A DNA stretch of 64,000 bases from positions 420,001-484,000 of the forward strand of contig NZ_CP156081.1 of NCBI RefSeq assembly GCF_039830135.1, read 5' to 3'. A program made the position numbers and the translations under genes. Shown here in pieces: positions 26,946 to 35,665 of the stretch; the first letter of the stretch is position 1, and every line of letters begins with the position of its first letter. The notes below the pieces were generated by a model. That model was not told where the DNA came from and did not search any database. It worked only from the letters and a program-made list of their open reading frames with translations. Origin of the DNA: Defluviimonas sp. SAOS-178_SWC (GTDB lineage: Bacteria > Pseudomonadota > Alphaproteobacteria > Rhodobacterales > Rhodobacteraceae).

Positions 26946-27533
26946 ATGAAACGCCTTCTGCTTCCTCTCGCCCTCGCGGTGACCGCCAGCCCGGCCGTCG
27001 CGCATCTAGACCCGGGCACACATGGCTCCTTCGTGGCCGGCATGTCGCATCCCGCGTTCGGTCTCGACCACGTGCTGGCGATAGTGGCCGTCGGCCTCTG
27101 GGCCGGGATGATGGCCGGCCGCGCCCGCTGGGCGGTACCGTCTGCCTTCGTGGCGCTGATGGTTCTGGGCTTCGGGCTGTCGGTGGCGGGGTTGCCGCTG
27201 CCGCTGGTGGAGCCGATGATTGTTGCCTCGGTGGTGGTCGTCGGGCTGCTGGTCGCCGCGGCGGTGCGCCTCGATCCGCGCCTCGCCACGGCGCTGGTCG
27301 GGCTCTTCGCTGTCTTCCATGGCCATGCGCATGGCAGTGAGCTGGGACAGGCCGGGGCGCTGGGCTTCGGCCTCGGCTTCTTGATTGCTACTGCGGCTCT
27401 GCAGGGCGCCGGGATCGCACTGGCGCTCTTGGCCGAGCGGGCGGCCGAGAAGCTGGGCGGCGTCGCGCCCGGTCTGGTGCGCGGCGCTGGCGGCCTGACG
27501 GCGCTGGCGGGGATCGGCCTACTGGTGAGCTGA
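26946..27533 (+). CDS. ureJ: HupE/UreJ-family nickel permease
   Basis: A 195-residue membrane protein: signal-like N-terminus ending AVA, then about six hydrophobic segments. The HupE motif HPAFGLDHVLAIVAVGLWAG is near residue 35, and FAVFHGHAHGSELG is the His-rich metal-pathway segment. It supplies nickel for the urease. An upstream Met (26937) is possible; 26946 has the better spacing to AAAGGA. Last gene of the operon, followed by a terminator. Confidence 0.9.
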   Translation: MKRLLLPLALAVTASPAVAHLDPGTHGSFVAGMSHPAFGLDHVLAIVAVGLWAGMMAGRARWAVPSAFVALMVLGFGLSVAGLPLPLVEPMIVASVVVVGLLVAAAVRLDPRLATALVGLFAVFHGHAHGSELGQAGALGFGLGFLIATAALQGAGIALALLAERAAEKLGGVAPGLVRGAGGLTALAGIGLLVS

Positions 27534-27596
27534 GCGGGTCACGCCACCCCCGGGTGCGCGTCGGGCCGACCGAGACCTCCTCCCCGGAGCAACTAC

Positions 27597-27626
27597 GCCG
27601 TCCGAAGCGCTTCGGGCGGCTTTTTT
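27597..27626 (+). terminator. terminator of the urease operon
   Basis: A 10-bp stem GCCGTCCGAA/TTCGGGCGGC (one G-T pair) with loop GCGC, directly followed by six T. A strong intrinsic terminator 64 bases behind ureJ. Confidence 0.9.
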
Positions 27627-27652
27627 CTGGACGCATCGGGAATGGGTGTCGG

Positions 27653-27800
27653 GGTCATTTCAGAAGAACTTGCCTTGAGACATGACAATGCACGGTCTAG
27701 CGTCCGTTCATGTCGAAACGCAGCCCTTTCAAATACATCAAGCCGAACCCCGAGGTCATCCGCCTAGCTTTGATGCCGTATGCCCGGTTCTCGCTATCGT
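27653..27800 (+). mobile_element. IS6-family left-end remnant A
   Basis: An IS6-type end (TTTCAGAAGAACTTGCCTTGAG) is followed by the transposase start at 27710, MSKRSPFKYIKPNPEVIRLA. Homology fades after ~30 codons (ARFSLSLRQVE), and no catalytic residues remain. It is the first of four such 5' remnants in the window. The 27800-28078 stretch behind it has no gene. Confidence 0.7.
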
Positions 27801-28078
27801 TGCGGCAAGTCGAGATTCACTGGGTGCGCGCTGCCGGTGTTGAAAACCAGAGAACTGTCACGCAATTTCAATGGTTTGAGAGGTGGAGAAGGTTCGACGT
27901 CAGGCCCATTCCCTCCGCCAGCGACCCCCGTCTCCTTCCCTGACGCCGTTTTCTCGCGGAATTCCCGCGCCATTTCGGGCGTTTAGCCATCGCTCCGGAG
28001 CACAGAGACGCACGCCATCGCCGGACTTTGCCCGCAACCCGCCTGCCGTCTCTCTCGGCTTAAACGCCCGGTGCGCTT

Positions 28079-28270
28079 TTCCCTGTTCGGGCTGGATTTA
28101 CAGCGTATTTCGCGATTTCTCGGTCGATTTGGCCAATTGCGAACCGGATTCATGTTGCCATAACAATGGGTTGACTGCGCTATTCCCTGCGCCATCGAAC
28201 AGGGAAAGAATTCGGCCGAACAGGGAATGATCGGGTGGCGATCAGGGAAGGGTTTGCCGGGAACAGGAAA
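28079..28270. repeat. cluster of GAACAGGGAA motifs
   Basis: The 10-mer GAACAGGGAA occurs at 28197-28206 and 28218-28227 and inverted at 28079-28088. Near-copies are at 28182 (inverted TTCCCTG), 28241 (ATCAGGGAA) and 28261 (GAACAGGAAA). The cluster lies immediately behind the 3' end of the large recombinase gene, where an attachment or accessory recombinase site would be expected. Confidence 0.6.
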
Positions 28271-28275
28271 ACCCC

Positions 28276-29946
28276 TCAGCGGGCGGCGCCGAGGAGTCGT
28301 TCCTGCGCCGCCCAGTCGAGCGGAAGCGGTGCCTTGACGAGACGGTCGAGCGTGAGCTCGGGCGGCTGGCGTCCCTCGAGGATCGCGTTCTGGAGGCGCG
28401 GCGAGAGGCCGGCGAGATGGACGATCCGCGCGAAATAGCGTTCGGCGACGTTTTCCGCGGCGGCGATTTTGCCGAGCGGCGCACCGTCTTTCAGCGCGTC
28501 GGCCCAGCGATGAGCGTTGCGGAGCGCCCGGATGAGCGTGGTGTCGGGTGCGGATTCCCGGTCTCCGGCGATGATCCGGGTCTCCACGCCACGCCGGCGG
28601 CAGGTGAAGGGAGCTTCGATCCGGAGGAGCGCAGGATCGAGTCGCCCGGCCTGGAGGCTTGTCGCCGCTGCCAGGGCGCCGCGCCCGAGGTCGATACCGA
28701 TCCGGCCACGCGCGAGGTCGACACGGTCGATCAGTGCGGCGGCGGCATGGCACCCGCCCGTGCCGATTGCCTGCGCCAGCGCGGCGACCGCTTCGGATGC
28801 CGGTCCCACCTCGGCGGCGTCGGGGTTTTCGAGAGCCGCGTGCCGGTCGGCGCGGGCGGAAAGATGCGCGGCCACGATCCGCGCGACCGCCGCCTCGAAC
28901 CCGGTGGCCGGCAGGCGCCAGCCCGACGGATCCGGTCCGCCCGAGATCAGCCGGTTCGACACGTAATAACGCAGCTTCCGGCCCCGGCGGATGGTATGGG
29001 TCGGGGTGAGACCATCGCCGGTCTCGTCCCGGACCTTGCCCTTGAGCGGTGCGTCAAGATCGGTCGACGCGCCGGAGGGCGCACCCCGCCGCTTTGCCGA
29101 CGCGGCCTGCAAGAGGTCCTGGACCGCATTCCACTGGTCCTCGCCGACGATGGCCGGGTGGGTGCCGGGCCAGCACTTGTCGCGGTGCCGGATCTGGCCG
29201 CGATAGACCGGGTTCGTCAGGATCTTGTGGATCTGGCCGCGGCTCAGGGCCCCGCCGCCCTGCCGGCGTCCGCTGGCAAAGTGATGGTGCTTGGAGCGGA
29301 GGCCTTCGCGCGCGGCCGCCTCGGCCGTGCCGCGCAGGTTGTGATGGTCCGCATAGAGCGCGAAGAGCCGGCGCACGATCCGGGCCTCGTCCTCGTTGAC
29401 CACGAGTTCGCGGCGCTGCCGGTCGGAATGGGGATCATAGCCAAGGGGCGGGAGGCCGCCCATCCAGAGGCCCTTTTGCTTCGAGGCGGCGATCTTGTCG
29501 CGGATCCGCTCGGCCGTGACCTCGCGTTCGAACTGGGCGAAGGAAAGAAGCACGTTGAGCGTGAGCCGGCCCATCGAGCTCGAGGTGTTGAAGGCCTGCG
29601 TCACCGAGACGAAGGAGCAGGAGGCGGCGTCGAGCCGCTCCACGAGCTTGGCGAAGTCGGCGAGCGCGCGGGTCAGGCGATCGATCTTGTAGACGACGAC
29701 CATGTCGATGCGGCCGGCATCGATGTCGGCGAGCAGGCGCTGCAGGGCCGGGCGCGCGAGCGTGCCGCCGGAGACGCCGCCGTCGTCGTAGCGCGCCGGC
29801 AGCATCTTCCAGCCCTCGTGGCGCTGGCTGGCGATATAGGCGGCACAGGCCTCGTGCTGCGCATCGAGCGAGTTGAACGCCTGGTCGAGCCCCTCCTCGG
29901 AGGACTTGCGGGTATAGATCGCGCAGCGGATCACCGGCTTCGTCAT
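28276..29946 (-). CDS. large serine recombinase (island 2)
   Basis: A complete 556-residue large serine recombinase. The resolvase domain has AIYTRKSSEEGLDQ (nucleophile Ser15), YKIDRLTRALADFAKLVERL and AQFEREVTAERIRDKIAASK. The recombinase domain contains RGQIHKILTNPVYRGQIRH near residue 245. The Ala/Arg-rich C-terminal part ends in a helical segment. Cys residues of the usual zinc ribbon are few. Its N-terminal half is close to the chimeric copy at 3333-4598. It starts 4 bases inside the DUF2924 gene end, so the two are coupled, and it would integrate or excise the island. Confidence 0.93.
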   Translation of the reverse strand: MTKPVIRCAIYTRKSSEEGLDQAFNSLDAQHEACAAYIASQRHEGWKMLPARYDDGGVSGGTLARPALQRLLADIDAGRIDMVVVYKIDRLTRALADFAKLVERLDAASCSFVSVTQAFNTSSSMGRLTLNVLLSFAQFEREVTAERIRDKIAASKQKGLWMGGLPPLGYDPHSDRQRRELVVNEDEARIVRRLFALYADHHNLRGTAEAAAREGLRSKHHHFASGRRQGGGALSRGQIHKILTNPVYRGQIRHRDKCWPGTHPAIVGEDQWNAVQDLLQAASAKRRGAPSGASTDLDAPLKGKVRDETGDGLTPTHTIRRGRKLRYYVSNRLISGGPDPSGWRLPATGFEAAVARIVAAHLSARADRHAALENPDAAEVGPASEAVAALAQAIGTGGCHAAAALIDRVDLARGRIGIDLGRGALAAATSLQAGRLDPALLRIEAPFTCRRRGVETRIIAGDRESAPDTTLIRALRNAHRWADALKDGAPLGKIAAAENVAERYFARIVHLAGLSPRLQNAILEGRQPPELTLDRLVKAPLPLDWAAQERLLGAAR

Positions 29947-30359
29947 GATGCCGCCGCCGCGTTCAGCCCGAAGAAACGCGGGCCCGACCAGTGCGCACCG
30001 GTGATCTCGCGGGCAATGGCCGAGAGCGAGCGGTAGCGCCTGCCGTTCCAGTGATAGCCGTCCTCGGTCACATCAACCACGTGGGTGGCTCCGTTCCACT
30101 CGCGCATGAGCCGGCCGCCCGGCTTCAGGGCGCGCGTCGATGCCTTGACCTCGCCTCGAGATGTCCGGTCGAGCCGCGAACGGAAGCCCGGGGCAAGCCC
30201 GCCGGAGCGACGGGCCTGGATCTCGGCGGCAAGGAAGCGCCGCAGGAACGGCTGGCTGATACCGCGCGGCGCGGGCCGGCCGAAGATCTCCGACCAGCAG
30301 GTGACCAGTGACGAGCGGTCCATCGCTTCGAGATCGGCGAGGGTGGGCAGGGCGGTCAC
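29943..30359 (-). CDS. DUF2924 family protein (island 2)
   Basis: A 138-residue DUF2924 protein, GTG start overlapping the DUF3489 stop. The N-terminal LADLEAMDRSSLVTCWSEIF helix is followed by FLRRFLAAEIQARRSGGL, and the C-terminal core GRLMREWNGATHVVDV / GRRYRSLSAIAREITGAHWSG matches the island 1 paralogue. Likely accessory factor for the recombinase. Confidence 0.9.
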   Translation of the reverse strand: MTALPTLADLEAMDRSSLVTCWSEIFGRPAPRGISQPFLRRFLAAEIQARRSGGLAPGFRSRLDRTSRGEVKASTRALKPGGRLMREWNGATHVVDVTEDGYHWNGRRYRSLSAIAREITGAHWSGPRFFGLNAAAAS

Positions 30360-30670
30360 TGGTCGCCCTCCGCCGCTTCGGTCACCCGGTAGCGGGTGGC
30401 GTCGCCGGCGCTTGCCGGCGCGATCCGCTCGATCATGGTGCCGGACTTGCGCAGCGTGCTCAGGGCCGCGCGGACCGTGTGCGGCTGCCAGGCGAGGGCG
30501 GCGCCGATCTCCGCGATACTCGCGCCCGCTTGTGTGGCGAGCATTGCCGCGAGGCGCGCGCGCTTGCTGGTCCGCACCTGGCTGTTCTCCCTTAGGGCCT
30601 TTGATGTCGCCCGGTTTGTGGCCGCTGCTTTGGGCCCGGCTTCGGTGGTGGTCCTGCATTTGCGTGTCAT
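30356..30670 (-). CDS. DUF3489 domain protein
   Basis: A 104-residue DUF3489 protein starting MTRKCRTTTEAG. After a basic, low-complexity N-terminus comes a winged-helix-like domain: RLAAMLATQAGASIAEIGAA, then LAWQPHTVRAALSTLRKSGT. DUF3489 proteins head recombinase/DUF2924 operons and probably bind DNA as regulators. GGGGAG lies 10 bases before the start. Longer frames upstream are noncoding. Confidence 0.88.
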   Translation of the reverse strand: MTRKCRTTTEAGPKAAATNRATSKALRENSQVRTSKRARLAAMLATQAGASIAEIGAALAWQPHTVRAALSTLRKSGTMIERIAPASAGDATRYRVTEAAEGDQ

Positions 30671-31258
30671 CTGGGTCTTCTCCCCGCATCGTGGCGGCCC
30701 CGCGACATGCCGGGCCCGGTACCAGGAGAAGCCCGGCACAGGACCCGGGCGTGGCAACAGGAACGCTTGCCGGGACGGAGAAGTCCAGCGGTAAATGCCA
30801 GGTAAACGAGAGGCGCGATTGACAAATAATCTGTGACTAAGTATTTGTGAAAAAATAAAAAATACACATTCTCCCCTTGATGGGGTTTGCCTGACCACCT
30901 ACATCGTTGCTATGCGGCGGGTAGTGCCGACAAGATACATGCACAAACGACGGAATGCCTTAAAGGCCGACTGGTACATACGAGACGAAGCATCCCAGCA
31001 GACGCCCAATGATCGACACGATAGAGCAAATAAGCACCGGCAGAAGACGCCACGGCACGACGCCCTCGATAGATATCTCAGCGCAGAACGCACCTGATTT
31101 CCGTACGGCCTGACAACTGTGTATCGGCCCCGCGCCGTTCCAGCAGGACCAACCGGCGGCCTTGACCATGATGCGGCGCCTCGCGCGCGCATCGCTCACT
31201 TTCCCTCAATCCTGACGCCTCCGCCGGGTCCCGGCGGCAGGTAAACACGGAGATAGCC
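30671..31258. other. divergent control region of island 2
   Basis: A 588-base gap between the minus-strand recombinase operon and the plus-strand methyltransferase operon. It holds a local AT-rich patch (30820-30880) with a consensus-like promoter and no convincing ORF. It is the likely place of autoregulation by the DUF3489 protein. Confidence 0.5.
30819..30847 (+). promoter_or_regulatory. sigma-70-type promoter candidate
   Basis: TTGACA (30819-30824), 17-base spacer, TATTTG (30842-30847), reading toward the ParB-methyltransferase operon. The distance to the start codon is ~410 bases, so a leader or a second promoter is implied. Confidence 0.45.
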
Positions 31259-32656
31259 ATGCGCACGACCAATGACCCCGCCTGCGGGAACGAACCGTCT
31301 CTGCCTGCCGGCAGCAACCCGCCTGTCGACGTGATCCGGCACCTGCCGCTCGCGACGCTCAAACCTTACGCCCGCAACGCCCGGCGGCACGGCGACAGGC
31401 AGATCGACCTGATCGCCCGCTCGATCCGCGAGTTCGGTTTCGTGAACCCGGTGCTGATCGACCGGGACAACGCGATCGTGGCCGGGCACGGCCGTTACGA
31501 GGCGGCGCAACGCCTTGGCCTCGCGACCGTGCCGACGGTACTGCTCGAACATCTGACCGATGCCCAGGTCCGCGCTTACCGGATCGCCGACAACCGCATC
31601 GCGGAGCTGTCCGACTGGGACGCGGATCTGCTGCGGCTCGAGATCGTCGACCTTTCCGATCTCGAGTTCAGGGGCGAGCTTGACTTCGATCTCTCGCTCA
31701 CGGGCTTCGACACGCCCGGGCTCGACATCATCCTCGACGGCAAGGCGGAAGGCGCGGAGCAGGTCGAGCAGGTGGAATTGCCTGACGCGGAAACGCGCGC
31801 CGTCACTTACCCGGGCGATCTCTGGACCCTTGGCGCGCACCGCCTCCTCTGTGGCGATGCGCTTCGCGAAGATAGCTACGCCCGGCTCATGGACGGCGAA
31901 CGCGCGCGGATGGTGTTCACCGACCCGCCCTACAATGTGCCAATCAGCGGCCATGTCCGGGCCGGTGGCAGCGGGCATCGGGAGTTCGCGATGGGCGTCG
32001 GCGAGATGTCGGACGCGGAGTTCCGCGATTTCCTCGCGACCAGCCTGCGGCGCAGCACGTCGGTTCTCATGGAGGGTGGTATCGCGTTCGCCTGCATGGA
32101 CTGGCGCCATGTCGAAGATCTCATCGTCGCGGGCAAGTCCGAGAAGCTGTCGCTCATCAACCTCTGCGTCTGGGCGAAGACCAATGGCGGCATGGGCAGC
32201 CTCTACCGCTCGAAGCACGAACTGGTCTGCGTCTTCAGGAAGGAGGGCGCGAACCATGTCAACAACGTCGAGCTGGGGCGCCATGGCCGCTACCGCACCA
32301 ATGTCTGGGACTATCCCGGTGTCAACACCTTCCGGAAGGGGCGTGCGGCGGATCTAGCCGACCACCCGACGGTCAAGCCCACGGCGCTCATCGCCGACGC
32401 GATCCGCGATGTCAGCCACCGCGGCGAGATCGTGCTCGATCCCTTCGGCGGGTCGGGCTCGACGCTCCTGGCCGCCGAGAAGACCCGGCGCCGGGCGCGA
32501 CTGATCGAGCTCGACCCGCTCTACTGCGACGTCGTGATCCGCCGTTGGCAGGCCCTGGCCGGCGGCTCCGCCGTCCTGGCCGGGACCGGCGAACGCTTCG
32601 ACACCCGTGCTGCAGCCTTGGAGACGGAGGCCGGCCATGTCCAGGAAACCCGGTGA
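31259..32656 (+). CDS. ParB-domain DNA methyltransferase (island 2)
   Basis: A 465-residue ParB-methyltransferase fusion. The ParB part has LKPYARNARRHGDRQIDLIA, AIVAGHGRYEAAQRLG and IADNRIAEL. DPPYN is at residues 222-226 and the SAM motif DPFGGSGSTLLAAEKT near 397. Only family-level similarity to the island 1 enzyme, so the two islands carry different methyltransferase alleles. It is the first gene of the plus-strand arm and overlaps the following gene. Confidence 0.92.
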   Translation: MRTTNDPACGNEPSLPAGSNPPVDVIRHLPLATLKPYARNARRHGDRQIDLIARSIREFGFVNPVLIDRDNAIVAGHGRYEAAQRLGLATVPTVLLEHLTDAQVRAYRIADNRIAELSDWDADLLRLEIVDLSDLEFRGELDFDLSLTGFDTPGLDIILDGKAEGAEQVEQVELPDAETRAVTYPGDLWTLGAHRLLCGDALREDSYARLMDGERARMVFTDPPYNVPISGHVRAGGSGHREFAMGVGEMSDAEFRDFLATSLRRSTSVLMEGGIAFACMDWRHVEDLIVAGKSEKLSLINLCVWAKTNGGMGSLYRSKHELVCVFRKEGANHVNNVELGRHGRYRTNVWDYPGVNTFRKGRAADLADHPTVKPTALIADAIRDVSHRGEIVLDPFGGSGSTLLAAEKTRRRARLIELDPLYCDVVIRRWQALAGGSAVLAGTGERFDTRAAALETEAGHVQETR

Positions 32657-33059
32657 CGGCACCTATGACGTCGGCTACGGCAAACCGCCTCGGGCGAGCC
32701 GCTTCCAGCCGGGCCAATCCGGCAATCCCCGCGGCCGGCCGAAGGAGGTGAAGAGCATCAACGACGTGCTCCAGAAACGTCTCCACACCAAGATCAAGGT
32801 CCAGGAGAACGGTCGGTCGAAGCAGATCACCTTGCTCGAGGTGATCATCGGCCGCCTTCTCAAGCGCGCTGCCGAGGGTGACAACCGCAGCATCACCATC
32901 GTCCTGAACCAAGTGCGGCTGCTGAAGGAGGTCGAGGAAGGCAGGGCAGACATGGCCACGCCCGAGCGGGACCGCCAGGTGCTCGAGGAGTTCGCCCGGA
33001 TGATGGGCGGTTCCCTCGACGACCTCCTCAGCGACGCGGAGGAACGCCCCGATGCCTGA
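32637..33059 (+). CDS. DUF5681 domain protein
   Basis: A 140-residue DUF5681 protein. The conserved N-terminal block GYGKPPRASRFQPGQSGNPR is present, followed by helical RPKEVKSINDVLQKRLHTKI. The family occurs before phage large terminase genes and may act as the small-terminase or DNA-recognition partner (inference). It begins inside the end of the methyltransferase gene and overlaps the large terminase by 8 bases. Confidence 0.88.
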   Translation: MSRKPGDGTYDVGYGKPPRASRFQPGQSGNPRGRPKEVKSINDVLQKRLHTKIKVQENGRSKQITLLEVIIGRLLKRAAEGDNRSITIVLNQVRLLKEVEEGRADMATPERDRQVLEEFARMMGGSLDDLLSDAEERPDA

Positions 33060-34524
33060 CGGATCCAATGTCAACGCGCTACTCGCGCGAGAAGCGCAGA
33101 GGCGCTGCCTCTACCTCTTCCTGATCGGGGCGTTCGACATCCTGTGCCCGGGGGACAGGTTCGCCCGGGCCGACTACCTCGAGGCCATGTGCTACGCGTT
33201 GCAGCGGGTGGCAGAGGGCAAGTGCACCCGCCTTATCATCTCGGTGGCGCCCCGCCACCTGAAGAGCATCTGCGCCTCGGTGCTTCTACCAGCGTTTATC
33301 CTCGGGTATGACCCGACCCGGAAGATCATGGTCGTGAGCTATGGGGGCGACCTCGCGAAGGCCCACGCCGAAACCTTTCGCAGACTGGTTCAGAGCGCGT
33401 TGTACCGGTCGCTCTTTCCGGCCGTGCGGCTTGACCCGCGATCGATGGCCTGGGACTCTATCAAGACGATGCAGGGCGGAGGCCGCATGGCGATGTCGCT
33501 GACCGGCGCCATGACCGGATTTGGTGCGGACGTCATCGTGCTCGATGACCTGATCAAGGCGGGCGATGCCAACTATGAGACGATGCGCGCGCGGGTCCGG
33601 ACGCAGTTCGACCAAGCGATATATTCGCGACTGAACGACAAGCGAACCGGGGCCATCGTGTCTGTTGCCCAGCGTCTCCATCTTGACGACGTCACCGGGT
33701 ACCTGCTCGAAAAGGGCGGCTTCGAACACCTGGTCCTGCCCTCGATCGCGCAGAAGCGGACAGTGCTCCCGCTTTACGGAAATCGCACATTTACCCTGGA
33801 ACCCGGCAGCGTGCTCAATCCCGCCCGGGAACCGCGCTATGTGCTGGATCGCATCCGGGGGGATATCGGAACCTATGCGTTCAATGCTCAATACCTGCAG
33901 GACCCTGAACTGGCCGACGGCCAATACCTCATGATAGAGGACTTGGACCTCGTGGATGAGCTACCCGATCTCGATTGCTTCGTCCGACGGGTGCAGAGCT
34001 GGGATACGGCCGCGAAGGACGGTCCGAACGCGGCCTACTCGGCCGGCTTGACCTTCGGATGGCATCGCGAGGAGGAGCGCTGGTACCTCCTTGACGTATG
34101 CCAGGAGCGCCTGAGCTACTCGGATCTCAAGGACCGCGTGATTGGTCTGCGCAAACGCTGGAACGCCGAACGCGTGCTCATCGAGGATGCGGCGATGGGA
34201 ACCGCGCTGCTGAGTGACCTGCGCACGCACGGACATACCTGGAGCCGCCGCGTCAACGCGACCGAGGGCAAACTGGAACGGTTCCTTCCCGCCACGGATT
34301 GGCTGAAGTCCGGCTTTCTTGTGATTCCGAAGGATCGGCCGTGGTTCGATCCGTTTCGCCGCGAACTCCTGGCGTTCCCCAGTCATACCTTCCGAGACCA
34401 GGTCGATGCCCTCGTGCAGTTCCTGCACTGGGCCAAGCGCCGGGGCGACGCATTCCTGGACACCGACCCGCTCTCAGGCCGGCGCTTGGGCCTGCGGAGA
34501 CGGGAGAGCATCCGCACGAGGTAG
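33052..34524 (+). CDS. phage terminase large subunit
   Basis: A 490-residue packaging ATPase/nuclease. The ATPase domain has a deviant P-loop APRHLKS (residues 66-72; usual form PRxGKS), Walker B VIVLDDLIK, and the coupling segment GAIVSVAQRLHLDDVTGYLL. The nuclease domain starts near residue 315 with QSWDTAAKDGPNAAYSAG and later has VLIEDAAMGTALLSDL. No portal, capsid or tail genes follow: the next gene is a regulator on the other strand. The packaging genes are therefore stand-alone. Confidence 0.92.
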   Translation: MPDGSNVNALLAREAQRRCLYLFLIGAFDILCPGDRFARADYLEAMCYALQRVAEGKCTRLIISVAPRHLKSICASVLLPAFILGYDPTRKIMVVSYGGDLAKAHAETFRRLVQSALYRSLFPAVRLDPRSMAWDSIKTMQGGGRMAMSLTGAMTGFGADVIVLDDLIKAGDANYETMRARVRTQFDQAIYSRLNDKRTGAIVSVAQRLHLDDVTGYLLEKGGFEHLVLPSIAQKRTVLPLYGNRTFTLEPGSVLNPAREPRYVLDRIRGDIGTYAFNAQYLQDPELADGQYLMIEDLDLVDELPDLDCFVRRVQSWDTAAKDGPNAAYSAGLTFGWHREEERWYLLDVCQERLSYSDLKDRVIGLRKRWNAERVLIEDAAMGTALLSDLRTHGHTWSRRVNATEGKLERFLPATDWLKSGFLVIPKDRPWFDPFRRELLAFPSHTFRDQVDALVQFLHWAKRRGDAFLDTDPLSGRRLGLRRRESIRTR

Positions 34525-34609
34525 CATTGCGGGTCTGCCTGACGTTGAGTGACTCATTGCATCGAGGGCTCCGTCTCGTTCCCAAACCCTTACCTTACAC
34601 ACTGACCAC

Positions 34610-35461
34610 CTAGTTTTTCCCACTCCTCAAATCGACGGTGCCGCGCCATTTCTTTGCGCGCAGATTGCGTGGCGTAATCTGATACCGCTCTTTGATCTTG
34701 CGCGAGAAATGATTGGGCGTTTTGAACCCCGTCTGATATGCGATCTGACTGATCTGCATACCGGTATGGCGCAGCAGGTAAGCTCCACGCCTCACGCGAA
34801 GGCGCCAAAGGTATTCCAGCGGATTTTCACTGAACACAGTCTTGTACAGCCTGTTCAGATGCTGCGGCGACAGGCCGGAGACGCCGGCCAGCATTTCCAT
34901 CGTGATGGGCTGGTACAGGTTAGCCTCGATGTAGCGCCGGACAAGTTGCACTTGCGGCGGGATCTCGGAAACCGTCTGTTGCAGCTTTCTTCGGGTCAAC
35001 AGCTCTTCGAGAACGGCAATACCCAGAGCGGAGCGGAAATCGCGCATGTCCGAGTAACTGTCCATCGGAAGGTCCGCCCCCGCTTTCATCAGCGCAGTCG
35101 CGGCGGGTGACACATCCATCGGACCGCAGAACGGAACAAGTGCGGCGATTTTCTCGGCGTCCAGTTCGCCGGACACGTACTGGCACCACAGGACGTTGCA
35201 CATGACGGCAGGCCCGTAACGGTATTCCAGCCTTTGCGCCGAGGCCACGAAGGCGACACTCGGGGCCGAAAGCCGAAACACGCTTTCGTCGCATCGTATT
35301 TCGACTTGTCCTGTCCGAAGATATATCGCTTCGAGTTGGCATCCGGTCATCGGACCAAACTGATCCCCGGAACCATAGGTCGTTTCGCCGAACGTGAACG
35401 ATGTTCCGGGCCGAAGAATATTCGCAATGGATATGTTTTCGTGTGTCGGTGTCGAGGTCAT
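34610..35461 (-). CDS. AraC-family transcriptional regulator
   Basis: A 283-residue AraC protein starting MTSTPTHENI (a Met 16 codons earlier is possible). The N-terminal ~170 residues form a cupin-like effector domain. The C-terminal ~100 residues hold two HTHs: EANLYQPITMEMLAGVSGLS and the hallmark QISQIAYQTGFKTPNHFSRK. It is divergent from the adenine-deaminase operon across ~200 bases and most likely activates it. Confidence 0.9.
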   Translation of the reverse strand: MTSTPTHENISIANILRPGTSFTFGETTYGSGDQFGPMTGCQLEAIYLRTGQVEIRCDESVFRLSAPSVAFVASAQRLEYRYGPAVMCNVLWCQYVSGELDAEKIAALVPFCGPMDVSPAATALMKAGADLPMDSYSDMRDFRSALGIAVLEELLTRRKLQQTVSEIPPQVQLVRRYIEANLYQPITMEMLAGVSGLSPQHLNRLYKTVFSENPLEYLWRLRVRRGAYLLRHTGMQISQIAYQTGFKTPNHFSRKIKERYQITPRNLRAKKWRGTVDLRSGKN

Positions 35462-35639
35462 CTTGCGCCGGTCGAAATGAACGTCGTTTTTTGCGATATT
35501 TTGAGGCACACCTTCAACATGCCGAGCGTTCTTGGCAAGCAGCCGATTGGAAAGGCAGATTTCGTATGTTCATTTCAGATACTTTTAGGGGGCGACAGGT
35601 ACGTGAAACTTGTTGCTGCACCCAGAGGGATTGATGACA

Positions 35640-35656
35640 CTCCCGGAAAACGGGAG
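35640..35656 (+). promoter_or_regulatory. hairpin covering the ribosome-binding site
   Basis: CTCCCG-GAAAA-CGGGAG folds into a 6-bp stem whose 3' arm contains the GGGAG used by the GTG start at 35666. Folding would hide the ribosome site, so translation may be controlled. Confidence 0.5.
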
Positions 35657-35665
35657 ACAAGTTTC

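Noticed and set aside
28417..30036. 539-codon plus-strand ORF opposite the large recombinase
   Set aside because: High-GC antisense shadow: the minus strand encodes clear recombinase motifs, and the plus frame shows no domain or ribosome site.
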